DNA of 64,000 bases from Mactra quadrangularis (lineage: Eukaryota; Mollusca; Bivalvia; Venerida; Mactridae). The position numbers and the translations under genes are program-made. This document shows, piece after piece, positions 1-12,649 of this stretch. The stretch lies in contig CM046304.1 of NCBI GenBank assembly GCA_025267735.1, positions 4,216,001-4,280,000 of the forward strand, read 5' to 3'. Positions within the stretch are counted from its first letter, which is position 1, and the number at the start of each line of letters is the position of its first letter. The notes beneath the pieces were generated by a model, which was not told the origin of the DNA, ran no database searches, and saw only the letters and a program-made list of their open reading frames with translations.

Positions 1-1900
1 TTTCCTAAAGTATTGCTAGGGAGAATATTAACTTTATTTTAAAAAAGTAAGAAAAAGTTTTCTTTCTATAAACCTACTGAAATAAACTCTCATGAATATA
101 ATCAGTTTTGATGAGACAGATTGTTCTATACGCATATACTTGTTTGAAGTTTACAATAATGCAGTTTTCATGCGCTATGGGTAGTATGTCATACACATAC
201 AATATAAGAACATACAAATGAAGAATTAATTAAGTCCGATGTTCGACTAGGCAAAATAATGTGTACATCGTATTTCAAAAATACACTTCACACTTAATCG
301 AAAGTATGTAATAGTAATATACATTTCTTGGTTTCATCGAGTGCTAATTCGTAGCCTACGTTACAAAACAAATTTTAAAACTGGTTAGTTGTTTGATATA
401 TTTCACCAGAATGCTATAAAATGCGCATACATGTAAATGGTTTATAAAAAGTAGCTTTATGTTTAATAAAAAAACTCGTTAATTTGTTATTTGACTTGAT
501 ATTAATATTTGATTTTACCGGGGAGCAAATATTTTAAACATAAGCGATAACGTGCGGTACTCATTAATTTGTCTTATTGGCAATGGAAATTGGAATATTT
601 TCTAATTAATTTGCATGATATAAATGCATTCTCTCTAAGTGCGTAACAATTACAACAATGAACACTTGCTTCAACAATTGTTATCCGAATGTTTAAGTAT
701 TGGACAGCTAGAAATTTAATAGCTTTGCATAAACCGATACAATTAACGTGTTTAAATAAAATATAGTGGGGCTTCATTAGTACCTATAAGCATAACTATT
801 TGAACAAACTTACGAAGTGTTTAACTACATTTGAAGCTTTAGAAATACGTCATTAAACGTCTTTGAAATAAGTCGTATGTCTTATTCTTTCCTGAATTTT
901 TCCAGGTAAACTTCATATTCAACGTGAAAATGTACGTGACAAATAAATTAACATATGATGATATTTAATAAGCTTGATTAAAACAATTAAACTTAGATAC
1001 GTTCACATGTCACACAAACAATGGTGTACAATTTAAAACCGGAAATAAAGCACAACCCATTTACATTCTTGTTTTATTTGAATATTTTACCAATGTCAAC
1101 TCATACCTCAATGAATATACGTCTTAGATAAATTGAGAGGAAAATGAATCATAAGAAATAATATGATGACATATTAAAGCTTCTTAGACTATATCTTTCG
1201 TTAATGCATATCACTAAGTTTAACATCAACTCTATTTGTCCTTCGCATATTATGTAATCGTTTGAATGATCATTACATTTATCTATTTAGTTCGAACACT
1301 TAATTGCATATTACAATCTCTAAGTTATGGTTACAGTTTATCCCATTGGTAATCTGGAGAAGGATTTTATAAATGTATATTTTAAAAAGATTTTTTTTTA
1401 AAAATACTAATGAAGAATCATAACGAACTTGATTAAAGTGGTAAAATAATATCCGAGTGATTTCGGAATGTTGTTGCTTTTGCTTTCAATTTTAAATTGT
1501 GCTCTCGAATGGCATTACTCATTTGTATTATTACGTATATTGCAAACCAATAATAACGCAACTAGCCTAATTACTAAGGCCTAAAACAGAAATGGTGTGA
1601 CTGCACAGTATGTCTAATAGAAAAATATGATATATTTAGGGGAATATAATGCATGTTTACATATAATTTGATTGAAAATACAAACTTAACACCTATACGT
1701 ATATCATTTAGATTTTAATTCTACATCCCTTTACCTGAACGGTCTTAAATGCGACAATTTTCATATAACCTGTGGTTGAAAAGTAGTATACACACTTGTA
1801 TGCCCACAATTGAAAACAATGACTATCAAAAAAGCCAATTGATTTGGCAATCATTACTTTTCTGACAATTTCTCATTAATACTGAAATTGTACTATAATT
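1..1900. other. AT-rich intergenic DNA, nothing recognised
   Basis: No reading frame here resembles a protein, and I see no tRNA-like, SINE or terminal-inverted-repeat structure. A lone GTTACAGT box at 1330-1337 matches the boxes of the array that starts at 1914, so the array may once have extended further left. Confidence 0.6.
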
Positions 1901-1913
1901 AATACAATATGTT

Positions 1914-2760
1914 ACTGTAACGTATATTTCACATTATAAATGATGTCTCTCAAGTAAGAATTATACTTTAGAAACTTGTATGTTCTTTTAATAAATCTCA
2001 AATATCATATGAATAGTTTTTATGAACGAGCCATCATTGTAAAAGCCTTATAGAAAAATGGTAGTTTATTTGTACTTTGGTTACAGTATTTAACCTGATT
2101 TTCTTCTAAAACATACCAACATTTCGTCTGAAAGCATTGCAAAATGATCGATTGTACGTGATACATTCTCTCAGATGATTTCTATCGGTTTGCATAATTA
2201 AAAACACTTTTTTAATTGTTCTTACACGAACTAATAACAAAAAATACTGTAACGTAAATTACGGCGTACATTTTCTATTGACTGAGACAAAATTGCACTT
2301 ATTACATGCATTTTTAATTTTGGTAGTAAAAATGATTCGTTTGAGATCAATTTTATCAACAGAGCAAAACTTATGTGACATAACATGAAAATGATAAAAT
2401 TCGGTTACGGTAGTTAACATGCTATAACTTTTAGACAACTTGAATAATAGATGCAAAAATCATTGGAAAATGTTCACATAGATATCATGTATTCAAAAAC
2501 ATGGTTATTAGTTAACTTTGTTATAACAGTAAGCACTTATAAAAAAGGATCAACACCAATTAAGTACATTTTACACTGTAACGTAAATGAAAGCTGATAC
2601 ATCATGGGTATTAGCACCAAATTTCATATAATTTGTGCAAATATGTTGTAAATGCATTCGAAATAAAATATCATAAATCAAAAATGTGATTTGATGTAAG
2701 TAACAGCTGAAAAAGTATACATGAAGTTTATGGTGCATTTTGGTGTTTTGGTAACGTACA
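1914..2760. repeat. Degenerate array, ~167-bp period, alternating inverted ACTGTAACG boxes
   Basis: The box ACTGTAACG occurs at 1914, 2246 and 2575. Its inverted form (GTTACAGT at 2080, GTTACGGT at 2404) lies midway between copies, and a last direct box GGTAACGTAC is near 2751. Successive boxes are 166, 166, 158, 171 and 176 bp apart. The AT-rich DNA between boxes is hardly conserved, so only box and spacing survive. The short frames in this stretch are not convincing genes. The period is close to a nucleosome repeat length. Confidence 0.6.
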
Positions 2761-3345
2761 TCTTTGAGCTCAGATTGTGAGAAAACGCCTACCTCGCCAG
2801 TTATAAGAAATGCATTTTCAAATTCCTCAGACAAAGCTACATTAGAATCACTCATCAAACCTTTTGGGCGCGATACCGCACCTAAAACCCTGCGAGCTCT
2901 CGGACTAATAGTTTGTGTATTTCTTTATACATCACTCTATATTATCAGTTTGACGAGTTGGTCTAATGGTTGTGCGTTAAATTAAGTTTGACGATTCGTA
3001 CGTTTGACGAGTTGACTCGCATCCAAAGCCATTATAGGATGATTTATCTATTTAATTATGTATCATGAAGCGAAAAGTTATATTTTTATCAACAATTCTA
3101 TAAGAAATAAGAATAATAAGTTTATTTATAGTGTTTGCACGTGTGCTACAAAGTAAAGACAAAAAAAATATTTTTGATCGACCAATCAATTGACTGAGAG
3201 CCATAATGAATATCCGATCATTTTTTTCTTTTTACAAACTTAATGAAATCAAAAACATTTTTTATGGACACTGACACAATTGCGTTTAACTTCTGGCAGT
3301 AAAAGTCGTAATTTTATGCTCAATGTTTATGTGCAGAATTAGCTG
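2761..3345. other. Intergenic DNA with weak tRNA-like A-box
   Basis: A short internal duplication around TTTGACGAGTTG (about 2948-3015) and a weak tRNA A-box-like motif are the only structure. No gene is supported. Confidence 0.35.
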
Positions 3346-3847
3346 TTAGATAGATAGATAGATTTATTTAGGTATTGGCATAATACAACATGACATATGT
3401 AATTTAACAATACAATATGATACTATAGTAAAAAATACATAAATATTAAAGTTAGATATACATACATATACAATGTATACATTGTATATATTAAACCATG
3501 TCATAAAATACCAGCACCAGGGTTATCACAAAAAAGAGTGAACTCTTGTTTCCATTGTGGACCCTCATGTGGTAGTATGACTCGGAGAGGCGAAATTAAT
3601 GTTAACAATAAAAACATGTTCACAGTAATACTAAGGTATCATATCACAGAAAATTGAAACTATTTAATAGTTGCACATGTTACACAGTAAAGTTTATCAC
3701 AAATGTACAAAGACAGAGATCTTAAAAATTGATAGACCAATACCTGGCTAGGAAAATAAATAAAAAACACATTACTTATGTAGAAAATAATAAAAAGTTG
3801 ATGTGAAATTATATAAATATTTTATGAAATTTGCAGGAACACATTAT

Positions 3848-4630
3848 TTAAACTACTTTAGAAAGCAAAAAGTTTTTTACAGTATCTTTAAAAGATTTAT
3901 ATTTTGTTAAATTAGAAATATTTGTAGGTAAGTTATTCCACAGCTTGGAGCCAATGTAACAGAAAGATTTAGTTCCTGAATTTTTTACTCTAGGAATACA
4001 GTATCCGCCCTTGGTACTTAATCTTGTGCTGTAAGAGTGTACAGAAGTTGGAGATAAAAAATGTTGTTTCAGGTACTCTGGTGCAATGCCATGGTTAATT
4101 TTATGAACATGGCACAACATTATTTGTTCAACTCTACTCTGTACCGGTAACCAATTTAGCTTAATGAAATGTTCCGGTCCGATGTGCGCCCGGGAATCAA
4201 AATTAAATATAAATCTAATTAGTTTATTTTGTGTGGTTTGTAACCTGTTTTTCAAGTTTTGCGTTATGCCATTGTACCACACAGAGCAAGCGTAATCAAA
4301 GTGGCATTGAACTAACGCTGTCACAAGTTGTTTTCTAGTATGAAAATTAAGAAAATCTTTTTTACGATACAGAAATTTAAGTCGAGCATTGGCTTTCTTA
4401 AGAACTGACTCAGCCATAGATTGGAAAGACAAAAACTGATCAATGATTACACCAAGGTATTTGACAGAACTTGTAGCATTAATGTTTGTACCATTACATG
4501 AGATATTGAGGTTTGTTTGTGATTTAAGTTTTTGTTTAGAACCAAAAAGTATTGTTTCAGTTTTACCAAGATGTAAAGACAATTTATTGTCAGTTAACCA
4601 CTGACTTACTAAAAGAAGATCATGAGACAA
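3848..4630 (-). pseudogene. LINE reverse transcriptase, thumb and C-terminal part
   Basis: This 260-residue frame continues the same protein after the shift. It starts just downstream of YADD with LLLVSQWLTDNKLSLHLGKT, then has the VKYLGVIID block typical of LINE reverse transcriptases, a Cys/His-containing segment (HFDYACSVWYNG) and the C-terminal GSKLWNNLPTNI motif. It overlaps the preceding frame by about 20 bp, as expected for one indel in a continuous gene. The TAA-free end at 3848 is a genuine C-terminus followed by the 3' untranslated region. Confidence 0.85.
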
Positions 4631-5787
4631 AGCTTGTTCAACATAAGATGTGTTCTTTCCAGATACAAGGATGGCAGAATCATCAGCGTATAATAATAAT
4701 TTGTTTTTACTACTCTGGGCATATCATTAACATATAAAAGAAATAATAAAGGACCAAGGATCGAACCTTGTGGAACCCCACATGTAACAGTTGAATTACC
4801 TGAAAAAGTTCCAGACACATCTACTAATTGTTGTCGTTCAGACAGATAAGACTCAAACCACCGACAAATGTCGTTACCCAAGCCACATGCTTTAAGTTTG
4901 GTTATAAGAATGGCATGATTGACAGTGTCAAAAGCTTTCTGCAGGTCCAGCAACACCATGCCTACAACATTTCCTTTGTCATTTTTAAGACGGATGTAAT
5001 CTATTAAATGAATTAGACATGTATCTGTTGAGAAACCACCCCTAAAACCTGACTGAAAATTGTAAATTAAATGTTTCTCCTTAAGATAATAATCAATTTG
5101 ATCATAAACAACTTTTTCAAGAATTTTCGAAAAAATATTTAAAATAGACACCGGTCTGTAGTTACCAACAGATAGACGGTTGTTCTTCTTAAAAAGGGGA
5201 ACTACTCTTGCATTTTTCAATTCTTCAGGCACTCTCCCTTGTATAAGAGACAAATTTATATTATGTGTCAGGGGGCCAACAATAATGGGAGCCCCATCCC
5301 TGATAAAACGAGAAGGTAGCCCGTCAAGGCCAGTGGCTTTATTTGGGCTTAAACTGTTGATATATTTTAACACTTTAGCCTCAGACATTAGAGAGAAAGC
5401 AAAACTGTTTGATCGGACACCGAGTTTAGAATAAAAGTTAGTCACGAAAGTTTCGCCATATTGACCAACACTGTTGGGAAGTTTATCTACAAGTTTACAT
5501 GCAATAGTGGTGAAAAAATCATTGAAAGTCTTAGCAATAGTGGACTTCTCAAAACACACCTCTCCATCAACAGATAATGCTATATTACAAGAAGATACAT
5601 TATTGTTTTTCTTTGAGGGTAAGCCAAGTGTTTTTAAACACTGCCATAAAGATTTAGAATCATTTTTATTTTCTTCAATAACGCTTGAAAAATAATTAGT
5701 TTTAGCACTGTGTACAAGATATTGAACTTTATTTCTTAGCAACTTAAAAGCGTTAAAATTCTCATCAGTTTTTTCTCTTACATACAA
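4609..5787 (-). pseudogene. LINE reverse transcriptase, fingers and palm part
   Basis: This frame carries reverse-transcriptase blocks in order: NYRPVSIL, FQSGFR, LLDLQKAFDTVNH (first catalytic Asp), and VPQGSILGPLLFLLYVNDMP. The next block, YADD with the catalytic Asp pair, is encoded at 4679-4690 but in another frame. The shift therefore lies between about 4691 and 4740, most likely in the TAA-repeat run just before YADD. It converts the end of this frame to unrelated residues. The enzyme would copy element RNA into DNA at the nicked target. The single shift is enough to kill this copy. Confidence 0.85.
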
Positions 5788-5838
5788 TTTAAAGGCTTTA
5801 TTTCTGTCTTCAATAGTTTGAAGAATTTCACCGTCTAT

Positions 5839-6717
5839 TTATGGTTCTGATCTTTGTTTGAGCCTTATGTGTCTGACAGGAGCAATGCTATCCAAAACTG
5901 ATAAAAATAAAGTTTTAAAACAATCCCAGCCAATGTTTACATCATCACATAATAATACTTGGCTCCAATCTGTGTTTAAAAGATGATTTTGAAAATCTTC
6001 TTTATTATAACTTTTAGTGGATCTGTATTTAACATGATTGTGACAACCAAAAAAGCTTTTACAATTTTTCCTGGTGCAACATATTAAACAATGATCACTG
6101 AAAGATGTATGTATTACACCAGACTGTGAAATCTTATCTTTCTCAGATACAAGTATCAAATCAATGTTTGTAGAAGATGAAGCACTAATTCTAGTTGGGT
6201 TACATATAAGCTGACTAAAATGAAACATTTGGATAAAAGATTTAAAATTTTGTAAAATAGGAAGTTTATGTTTACAGGTAACATCTGTATTAAAATCACC
6301 AAGTATAAGAGTCTCATGTGATAAAAAGTCATTGCTTCTAGAGCAAACATCATTAAGTAAAGAATAAAAGTTCTGTTGAGTTGGGAGTCTGTATACAGCT
6401 CCACAAAGAATAGGTTTGGACTTCGGAAGAAAAATGTCTACCCATACAGCTTCAAGATCATTGTGAAGTAAGTCGCTGCGAGTGTTGAATGAAAGGTCAC
6501 TTCGTATGTATAAACACACTCCACCACCATGCCTATTTCGATCATTGCGTACTGTAGAATAATTATCAATATAAATTTCTGCATCAGTTACCGAGTCATC
6601 AAGCCAACTTTCAGAAATACAAATGCATGCTGCTTTTGAAATTTGAGCTAAAGATTTAATCTCATGAAGTTTTGGGAGTAGACAAAAGCCTCTCCAGTCA
6701 CACACCACTAAAAGCAA
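5839..6717 (-). pseudogene. LINE endonuclease domain, 5'-truncated
   Basis: A 292-residue frame with hallmarks of LINE apurinic/apyrimidinic endonucleases: SESWLDD near residue 36, GGVCLYIRSDL near 65, ILGDFN near 138 (GDFN block) and a C-terminal SDHCLI block (SDH catalytic pair). These enzymes nick the genomic target during target-primed reverse transcription. The N-terminal metal-binding Asn block expected before LLPKLHEI is absent or replaced by unrelated residues, so the protein is probably inactive. The frame stops at 5839, about 50 bp before the start of the reverse transcriptase frame. In related elements both domains belong to one polyprotein, so a stop or indel probably separates them here. 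Confidence 0.8.
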
Positions 6718-6740
6718 AAGACGATTTTCAACGTTTCTTT

Positions 6741-7381
6741 TGCTACTGTTTTCCGCCCGGTGAATCTACTTCCGGTCCGTCATTAGTTGTTTTTTCATCC
6801 AACTTTCGCCAACGTGCCGAGCCGCTGTTTGGTGTTGACACTTTTGTCTTTTTACTTCTTTATGAAATAATTGATGATAATAAAAAGTAAGAATTATTAT
6901 TGTGTTGTATTTCATTCACTATTATATCAAGTATCTGTATTGTCACCATACAGCTTTAATTCACCTGCTTCGAGCGAAATAAGCAAACATCTTTCTCACT
7001 GAAAAATAGTAAAACTGAAATGAAATCTACGCACTTCTATACGATTTACCTCTCTTTGACCATGGTATTAATACTCTAAATTTTTAAACTTCTAAACTGT
7101 TTTCAATTTTCATTAAAATGTAAAATCTGTTTAAAGATACATAATATTAACGAATGTCATTACATTAAAAAATATATATTATTGCAAAAAAGTAAAAACA
7201 ACTCGATACAAACATTTTATAATTTGGACGCACTTCATTGGCCGCACATTTTGACGCATTTGACCGCAGAATATACATGTCCAGTTTTCAGCGATATTCA
7301 TAAGAGGCGTGTCTAAAACTCGTCTCAGTGGATACTGGAAACGCCCCTCGGCTGATTGTATACAGATAATCTACTCCTATT
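6741..7381. other. Intergenic DNA
   Basis: No gene recognised. The right part (about 7310-7381) includes a segment (GGAAACGCCCCTC near 7337) that resembles, in inverse orientation, GGCGTTTCC segments at about 10015 and 11339, so it may belong to the flanking repeat family. Confidence 0.35.
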
Positions 7382-9950
7382 CAAGAGTTGGCCTAAGCTT
7401 ACTCGTAAAGAGTTGACGAAATGCAAGTAGTCCGGCATTTAGCTCCGCCTACACTCTGCCCAATACACCAACCAGCAAGCAAACATACTCAGGCAAATCA
7501 CTTAATCAAACAAATGCCTAGAGTAACAATAAACTATATATACAAGGAAAATCCCCATACTTTAGGTGCTGAATTAGCAAAACAAGGGGAGAACCTATCT
7601 TTGGCTAAACAAATTACCACATCTTTGGCGAACTAAGTAAACAAACCCAATATGAATTATATTGGGTCTTATTTAACAAAATTTGACCTAATTTCGATAC
7701 TAAAACACTATATTTAAGGGGTGAAGGGTCACACCCCGGGGTCTGCACATAATGCATCTGTTTAGAGCGGACGGACCCTTAAATAAACACCAATCATCAT
7801 CATCATCAGAATGACACTCTGACTACTTTTTTCCAAACATACATGAACTCTACATGATATAGACAGACCTAGCAAAATGATAAAACGTGTGTTCGGGTGG
7901 TCATTCAGTTAGAGTCCCCCTGTTCACGTGGACTACTAATATCAAGGGACTCAGAGGGTCCAAAAAGCTAAACGATCAAAATCTGTTTAGTTTCGTGAGC
8001 TAAGTTAAAACGCTTGCAAAAGCTCGATACAAAATCGTACAGACATTGCATATGAAAGGACTGCATTAAAAAGATTTAATATCTAACAAAATATTTTTAA
8101 TCGTTGGAGTTTTAGGTCTTTCTGGTTCGAAAAATGATATTAACAGGTATAAAAAAAGTTTTAAGGATAAAACTACCATTAATTAAGAGCCCAAATTTAG
8201 TGTATACAAAACCCCTTTACAAACTTGTACGGAAAATTGCAAATCTGCAATATTTTTAGTAAAATCGGTAAAGAGTTTTCGTATGGCATAAAATGGAATA
8301 ATTATGGAACTCAGGTACTAAAAAAAGAACTTTCAAATGAAAATCAATATATAATAAGAACCCAAAATAAGATGTGTGCATAAATTCAATAAAAATTCAA
8401 CAGAAATTGCAAAAAACAACCGCGTCAAGGTTAAATCTTTAAAGAGTTTTTGCCGGTTCGTGTGTAAAGTTTTTAGTGGGCAAATTTTTTAGTTAAATGT
8501 CTATCAGTGCCTTTCAATAAAGTCTTTTCATTGGACAAAAAACTTTAGATTTTTTTAGTTTAATGTCTTCCCGGGCCTTAAATTATGTGTTTGGGACACG
8601 GGCCCTTAAAAAAAGTTTGTGCATAAAAATCTGAACTTAGAAAACAAATGAAGAACTTTATGAAGAACAAATGAATAAAACTCTTTACAAATTTCAACTG
8701 AAATTTAAAAAAAAACGACCGCTTTAAGGTTAAATCTGCAAAGAGTTTTATAGTTCATGTCTTTTCAGTGGAAAAAAAAACTTTAGATCTTTTGAGTTTA
8801 ATATCTTTCTAGGCTTTAAATGACGTGTTTGTGACACGGGCACTAAAAATGTACACCTAATGAAGATGTATAAAAAACTCTTTACAAAATTCAACTGAAA
8901 TTGCAAAAAAGATCGCTTAAAGGTAAAATCTATAAAGAGATTTTGTTCATGTATAAAGTGTTTTTCAGTGGGCAAAAACTTTAGATATTTTGAGTTTAAT
9001 GTCTTTCTGGGCCTTTAATGATGTGTTTGGGACACGAGTACTAAAAATTTTTTATTTAGAAACCTAATGAAACAGAAGATGTATAAAAAACTCTTTACAA
9101 AATTCAACTGAAATTGCAAAAACGACCGCTTTAAAGTTCAATCCGTAAAGAGTTTTTGTTTATGTATAAAGTGTTTTCAGTGGACAAAAACTTTAGATCT
9201 TTTGAGTTTAATGTCTTTCTGGGCCTTAAATGATATGTATGGAAGACAGTTACTAAAAAAAGAATTCTGTACATGCAGAAAATCAGAAATTAGAACCCTT
9301 AATGATGATGTGTAAAGAAAACATTTTACAAATTTTAACAAAAATTCCAGAAAAACGAGCCATCTAAGGTAAAATCTATAAATAGTTTTCAAACATATAT
9401 AAAGTTATTTCAGTGGACAAAATATCTTTACAAAGGTGAAGGAAAATTGCAAAAGATACGACTGCATTAATTAAGCCTACAGGTACAAAATCTAATATTT
9501 TAGTAAAATTCGTAATTTAAATGTTTTCGTACATGAATAAAGTAAGTTCTCACTGAACAAAATAACATTTGGTCGTAAGATTTAAGGCTTTTTAAGAGTC
9601 TTTTTAATCGAGTTCAGTGAAAAATAGGAACAAAGTTTCTCAAAAGGTGATTAATATAGAAGCGTACTTAGCAGCTAAACCGTAACCTTTTTGTTGTGGC
9701 GCATTGATTTCTTGTGGGTGTTCACTAAGCCAAACGACATAAAATAGTTCTATTTTTGAGGATAAAAATTTCCTGACAATAAACATTTCCCGGATTTAAA
9801 GCCACCATTTTATAATTTAATTTTATAATTTAATTTATATTTCCTTTGCGAAATTCTATAAAACAGTTTTAAAACATATGATTATGAAAAACTCATGCAT
9901 ATTAATGATATACACGAACTCTTTACGAGTCGGCTTATACCAACTCTTTG
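7382..9950. repeat. Large foldback repeat with degenerate ~200-bp tandem units
   Basis: The ends are imperfect inverted repeats of about 35 bp (7382-7416 and 9916-9950), both containing CTCGTAAAGAGTT or its complement. Between about 8000 and 9600 lie roughly six or seven degenerate direct repeats. The well-conserved ones share CTTTAGAT at 8543, 8781, 8979 and 9191 (238, 198 and 212 bp apart). Each good unit holds an inverted pair, AAAACTCTTTAC then GTAAAGAGTTTT about 45 nt later (for example 9089 and 9146), able to form a hairpin. No coding capacity is visible. It could be a non-autonomous transposon with an internal satellite. Confidence 0.6.
7690..7808 (+). mobile_element. Possible repeat 3' end with (ATC)n tail
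   Basis: A moderately GC-rich stretch ends in AATAAACACC followed by an ATC microsatellite (7792-7807). This layout resembles the 3' end of RTE-like LINEs or their SINEs. There is no coding evidence. Confidence 0.3.
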
Positions 9951-9989
9951 CAAAAAAATGCAAATTAGTAATATTAATTAATTTATTAT

Positions 9990-12640
9990 ATTCGCTCTAA
10001 CGATACAAAGTTAGGCGTTTCCCACATGAGTGGGAGGAGCTACGATTGTTTACTAGCTAATGAAAAACAAAATCTACGTCATGTGATAACAATTGAACCA
10101 ACCCACGATAATAATGATTAAATGAATTACTATTAATAATTTATGTTAATTAGTAAAAAACATATTTCGATTATTATATCTTACGTATCTTTATTTTGTT
10201 TTTCATGACCAGTCAGTTGAACTTGTATATATTTCAAACATTTGAACTCCATTCCGGTGTTGAATTTGCCTACGAAATGGACATACTGTTTGAAAATAGG
10301 TTTGAATCTAATTTAACTAATCATGATGTTCATTGGTATTTATCGCGAATGTAGATTAAGATGAGTAATTGAATGATTGGTCATGTGTCATTTTTCATAC
10401 AAAAATAATATCTTTCTGGATATTTTTTTTCTATATAAAAAGATCAAATATACACTTTTAACATATATTCACTTAAAATCTTTATACCTGATTTAATTTG
10501 TTACCAGTAAACTTAAGATGCATCAAATTCATTGTTTATGAGCAACAAAATATTTTCTACATCTCCATTTCGTCGCCGATCCCTTTGCCTACGAAATGGA
10601 GGTATCGTTCGATCATATAATATAATCTTACTCCACTAATATTTGTGTACTTGACTAAGTTACTACTCATAATCAGTTAATTCAAATGAAATTCTTACCC
10701 CGAACAGTTCTTAGATTTGTTTGAATGCTTGACATCGTAAAGATTTTCCACTAACTTGGGTGGTGAGTTTTGCTCAAGCCCTGTAATAAAATCTCTGTTC
10801 TGTTTTAAAACCGTTTATTAAAATATCTATTACTTTTTGTATTTGTTATTTTATCGCTGTTTATTCTCAATAAAGTGAATTTGTATTGTAAATGCTGTAA
10901 AACAAGTATTTAAGAATTAAAACTCCATTTCGCCAATGTCTAGTCCATTCCGTCCAAAATTCTCCATTCCGTGCTCAATTTGTTGACGAAATGGAGATTG
11001 TTTGTCCGCCATCTTGTTGTGACTACACTGTGACGCGGAAAATCGTCTATAATGGTATAAATGTAGTTTGTATTTACTTTTATCTAATTCCATCGCTAAC
11101 GGAATGGATATTCAAAAAAAGATACATTCATTTCGTGGTTCATATTTGCCAAGAGCTAGTTATGCAGTTACATGTATATAGATTTATAAAAAAAATACAG
11201 TTATAATAATCTAGATGGTTGTCATGTAAAACAAATACAATTTGAAATAATTGATAATGACAAAATTTGTGGTAGACGCCATGGAGATTCCATCTCATGT
11301 ATTCATTTATTATAATATTTTCCTACTATACAGAGTTAGGCGTTTCCATATAAAAACTGAAGCGCTTACTCAAGTGGGCGGAGTTACGTTTAGTTTAGCG
11401 AATGAAACATAGTATCTACGTCATGTGATAACATGCGAATTAAATATGCGAAATGGATATTTATTATTAATAATTAATGTTAATTAATCAAAATATAATT
11501 ATTCTTTATTCTTCATGACTTAGATATTTTAATTTGTGGCTTTTTATAATCACTCAATTGAAATTGTATATTTTTTAAATTAATAGTATTCCATTCCGCC
11601 GACCATTTTGTCAGAACAGAACAGAACAGAACAGAACAGAACTAATCTTTTATTTTCAACTCAGGTACATGTTGTACAGCAAGAGGAATAGACAAATATG
11701 AATTAAATAATACAATAATACGGTGGAAATAAACATTTTTTTTAAATTCATCTTTACAATTGTACTTCTTTTCATTATCAATCAAGTTAATCTGTATTTT
11801 AATTGCTACAACACAGTTATTAAACAATAAAATCTCCATTTCGCCGATGTCTGCTCAATTTCGTCTCCACTCTCGTACGAAATGGACTTTTGGTTTGAAA
11901 ATTTGTAGAAATTCAGTCATAACTCCAACTTAATGAAGCATTTTTTAAATGTTAATCGATATTTGTGAAGTTTAATATATTAATGTTCATTCTCAGTAAA
12001 CAAAAAAATATTATCGTTGGAAAAAATAGTTACTTAACAATTAAGACTGCATTTCGTCTCCATTTCAAGTACGAAATGGACTTTGGTTTGATAATTTGTA
12101 GGAATTCGGTCATGAATTCAAATAAATGGAACATTTTGTAAACAAAAGAAATATTATCATTGAAAAAAAATAGTTACTTAACAATTAAGACTCCATTTCG
12201 CCTCCATTTCGAGTACGAAATAACAAGACTTTGGTTTGAAAATTTGTAGGAATTTGGTCATAAATCCAAATTAGTATAACATTTTAAAAATGTTAATCGA
12301 TATTTGTAAAGTTTATTATATTAATGTTAATTCTCAGTAAACAAAATTAATATTATCATTGGAGTAGAATAATTATTAAACAATTTAAACTCTAATTCGT
12401 GTACGGAATGGACTTTGGTACGATAATTTGTAGGAATTCGGCAATAAATCGTTCTAAGTAAAACCTTTTTTAAATGTTAATCGATATTTGTGTAGTATAT
12501 AATACCTATGTTCATTTTCAGTCAACAAAATAAATATTATCATTGGAATAAAAGACTTATTAAACAATTAAAACTCCTTTTCACCATAAAATCTCCATTT
12601 CGTCCATTTCGCCTCAAAATCTCCATTGCGTGTTTTAGTT
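9990..12640. repeat. Degenerate array of TCCATTTCG / CGAAATGGA inverted boxes
   Basis: Complementary boxes CTCCATTTCG and CGAAATGGAG recur as close inverted pairs: 10247/10273, 10563/10591, 10923/10987, 11834/11877, about 12050/12071, 12191, 12402 and 12593. The right part (11830-12600) is a clearer tandem array with units of about 145-205 bp sharing GACTTTGGTTTG (11886, 12079, 12228, 12411) followed by TTTGTAGGAATTCGG. A ~100-bp segment with TTAGGCGTTTCC and CTACGTCATGTGATAAC is repeated directly at about 10010-10090 and 11334-11435. No coding potential is seen. Confidence 0.6.
11612..11642 (+). repeat. (AGAAC)n microsatellite
   Basis: About six uninterrupted copies of the pentamer AGAAC. 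Confidence 0.95.
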
Positions 12641-12649
12641 AATGTTGAC

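Larger units (their letters stand above)
3346..6740 (-). mobile_element. Near full-length non-LTR retrotransposon (CR1/L2/Jockey-like group)
   Basis: On the minus strand an apurinic-like endonuclease frame is followed by a reverse transcriptase frame and a ~490-bp 3' untranslated region. The element ends in a short (ATCT)n tail (GATA repeats at 3351-3362 on the plus strand). Order, absence of an RNase H domain and microsatellite tail fit CR1/L2-like LINEs. The copy looks fairly young because long frames survive, but it has lost its 5' end: the expected first catalytic block of the endonuclease is missing. No target-site duplication was recognised. Confidence 0.85.

Noticed and set aside
2571..2985. 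Two overlapping frames (95 and 73 residues) as genes
   Set aside because: They lie in or next to the ~167-bp array, lack family features and overlap each other on opposite strands.
8000..9600. CRISPR-like array
   Set aside because: Units are too long and too degenerate, spacers are not unique inserts between identical repeats, and the genome is clearly eukaryotic.
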